Positions 5,964 through 6,762 of a DNA stretch of 6,762 nucleotides are shown here, piece by piece. Source of the DNA: an uncultured Chlamydiae bacterium (GTDB lineage: Bacteria > Chlamydiota > Chlamydiia > Chlamydiales > Rhabdochlamydiaceae). The stretch spans positions 1 to 6,762 of the forward strand of contig CAIPRZ010000073.1 of NCBI GenBank assembly GCA_903867585.1, written 5' to 3'. How positions within the stretch are numbered: position 1 is the first letter of the stretch; every line of letters begins with the position of its first letter. The translations under genes and the position numbers were made by a program. The notes below the pieces were generated by a model that worked only from the letters and a program-made list of their open reading frames with translations, was not told where the DNA came from and made no database searches.

Positions 5964-6762
5964 TCAAATTTTTATTCCAGGAATAAAAAGTTCTAATCTT
6001 GATAAATCATCATAAATTTTCCACTGTAGGGGAAATTGTTGCATATTATCTAAAAAAAATAATCCAAGAGATTCGGGATCTTGAGCAAAAAATGCTAAAG
6101 ATTCTGTGAGAGGGCTATAACCTATGATTAAAGATTCATAAGTCCAATTAGTATCTCCAATTTTACAATAGCCGGCCTCTTTTTCTCGCGATTCAGCAGG
6201 TAGTTGACTAATTAAAAATGAGGATGCAAGAAATAGAGCCTCTTTATGATTGGCATGATTTTTCAAAAAGATCCCGACTGTTTGGGAAGGAAAATCTTTA
6301 CCATGTCTTGTGAAAAAATCTTGAGGAATTAAAGTGAGATGGTGTCTGTTATAAAATTGTTTGCCTTTTTCATTAATAAAATCCCTAATCTCTGTGTAGG
6401 TAAATCCGGTTGATTCCCATAAATGTCGAAACATTTTAGATCCTGGCATGAGTTGACAGGCATGGGTTTTAGTTTCAATTAATAAAGATAAATAGGGATT
6501 TTTTCTAAACGGCTCTAGGTAGTTTTCTGGAAGAGATTTAAAGTGATCAATAAGCTCGATAAAAGATTGATTTAGGTCGTCACCTTTAATTTTAGTAACC
6601 GGCAATATTTCTTTTCTAAAATAGGTTTTCAATAAGGTTTCAAGCGTTCCACCCGATACATAGGCCCAAGGTAGGGCTTTAGGGTGTCGTTGCTTGGCTC
6701 TTAAATAAGTTTTTTCTAAAAAGCTTTTAGATGATGAAAATTGTATGGTTTCGGTGATAAAG
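5964..6762 (-). CDS. C-terminal part of a larger protein of unknown function, cut by the right edge
   Basis: The frame is open from the stop at 5964 to the window end, giving 265 visible residues and no start. A TTG at 6632 could be taken as a start for a 222-residue protein. However, the 43 codons before it are also open, read as ordinary protein (PWAYVSGGTLETLLK) and have no ribosome site near the TTG, so the gene very probably begins outside the window. I do not recognise the family. The visible part looks soluble: no signal peptide or membrane helix, an aromatic-rich mixture of helices and strands, a SGGT turn near visible residue 36, a His-rich stretch (FYNRHHLTLIPQDFF) around the middle, and a C-terminus rich in Phe and Leu (LELFIPGIKI). 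It precedes the barrel gene by 32 bp and may share its transcript. A cytosolic enzyme, a large scaffold or a secreted effector all remain possible. Confidence 0.82.
   Translation of the reverse strand, partial: FITETIQFSSSKSFLEKTYLRAKQRHPKALPWAYVSGGTLETLLKTYFRKEILPVTKIKGDDLNQSFIELIDHFKSLPENYLEPFRKNPYLSLLIETKTHACQLMPGSKMFRHLWESTGFTYTEIRDFINEKGKQFYNRHHLTLIPQDFFTRHGKDFPSQTVGIFLKNHANHKEALFLASSFLISQLPAESREKEAGYCKIGDTNWTYESLIIGYSPLTESLAFFAQDPESLGLFFLDNMQQFPLQWKIYDDLSRLELFIPGIKI

Noticed and set aside
1..6762. tRNA or rRNA genes, CRISPR arrays, insertion sequences or prophage
   Set aside because: No cloverleaf, regular spaced repeats, transposase-like frame or terminal inverted repeats were found; coding sequence fills nearly all of the window.

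Overview
The window is AT-rich, densely packed bacterial DNA. I infer a member of the Chlamydiota, probably an environmental (Parachlamydiales-type) chlamydia. The reasons are an OppA-like lipoprotein of chlamydial style, a short outer-membrane barrel whose mature start resembles the MOMP family, and small genes I cannot match to families outside that phylum. The assignment rests on protein character and base composition, because there is no rRNA or other marker gene here.

Left arm (about 1-1998, + strand). All three forward frames close by base 26, so any upstream neighbour ends there. An OppA/SBP_bac_5 solute-binding lipoprotein follows (36-1526). After a 70-bp gap comes a small, unrecognised four-cysteine protein (1597-1998). 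No transporter permease or ATPase lies in the window.

Right arm (1995-6762, all - strand, transcribed leftwards). The order of transcription is: the C-terminal part of a larger unknown protein that runs off the right edge (5964->6762); a MOMP-like beta-barrel (5206-5931); then a tight three-gene cluster. That cluster is a GspL-like protein (3810-5129, TTG start), a GspM-like protein (3245-3844) and a YwqK/MORN-repeat lipoprotein (1995-3248). The three genes overlap by 35 bp and 4 bp (ATGA), so they are almost certainly one translationally coupled operon. A candidate extended -10 promoter overlapped by an inverted repeat lies just upstream of the GspL-like gene.

The two arms converge with no gap. 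The stop codons of the small + strand gene and the MORN lipoprotein share the bases TTAA at 1995-1998.

How the genes may work together: the GspL-like and GspM-like proteins look like the inner-membrane assembly platform of a type II secretion or type IV pilus-like machine. The lipoprotein translated with them is the best candidate for a new accessory component of that machine. The neighbouring barrel and the OppA lipoprotein make this a cell-envelope region overall. No RNA genes, mobile elements, CRISPR arrays or stretches over 300 bp without a gene were seen.
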